A stretch of DNA of 64,000 nt from Daucus carota subsp. sativus (lineage: Eukaryota; Streptophyta; Magnoliopsida; Apiales; Apiaceae): the NCBI RefSeq assembly GCF_001625215.2, contig NC_030382.2:47147364-47211363 (forward strand), read 5' to 3'. A program made the translations under genes and the position numbers. The first letter of the stretch is position 1. Every line of letters starts with the position of its first letter. Under the pieces are notes generated by a model that was not told the origin of the DNA, did not search any database, and worked only from the letters and a program-made list of their open reading frames with translations. Of the stretch, positions 63,936 to 64,000 are shown piece after piece.

Positions 63936-64000
63936 CTGTTAATGATTTGATTAAACGCATTAATTAATTAGTAACCAGTTAACTGTCATGTTGTGTCAAA

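Overview
This is nuclear DNA from a flowering plant. The genes have GT-AG introns and long AT-rich spacers, and most spacers hold plant transposon families (Ty3/gypsy, hAT, Mutator, PIF/Harbinger, Stowaway). The proteins are typical of eudicots. A RAM2-like glycerol-3-phosphate acyltransferase suggests, by inference, a species that forms arbuscular mycorrhiza. The species itself cannot be read from the sequence; an asterid is my guess.

Layout. 1-7583: part of a Ty3/gypsy retrotransposon of chromovirus type on the minus strand, with one very long LTR and an extra acidic ORF between the primer-binding site and gag. 9299-17501: an 8.2-kb hAT-type element with an exact 8-bp target duplication; it carries a captured piece of a GPAT gene and two inverted MITE copies. 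17624-18972: a Mutator-like foldback MITE, then a nested MITE pair. 19617-22970: a TORTIFOLIA1-like microtubule protein gene. 23186-27662: a dense cluster of two hAT MITEs, two Stowaway elements and a PIF/Harbinger element with a transposase tail. 27850-29673: a BIR2/BIR3-like receptor pseudokinase. 32044-35864: PP2A catalytic subunit (minus). 38401-39510: CLE25-type peptide precursor (minus). 41589: tRNA-Leu. 42641-44300: RAM2-like GPAT (minus). 45870: tRNA-Gly. 46311-49695: tandem pair of tau-class GSTs. 50818-51901: DUF569 protein. 52582-53209: h-type thioredoxin (minus). 54793-57519: Caprin-like RGG protein (minus). 61742-63935: 3' part of an NPF (NRT1/PTR) transporter (minus).

The genes form no operon or cluster; apart from the tandem GSTs they are ordinary unlinked plant genes. 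Several themes recur. A pseudokinase of the BAK1 system, a phosphatase subunit and a CLE peptide are signalling parts. GSTs and thioredoxin handle thiols and stress, and the two GST promoters share an as-1-like site. GPAT makes lipid precursors, and a decayed piece of a related GPAT exon lies inside the hAT element, cut at the same intron position.

I found no clearly new biological system. The best candidates for follow-up are the gene-capturing 8.2-kb hAT element, the extra ORF of the retrotransposon and the layered MITE history. Exon borders come from reading frames and splice consensus only.
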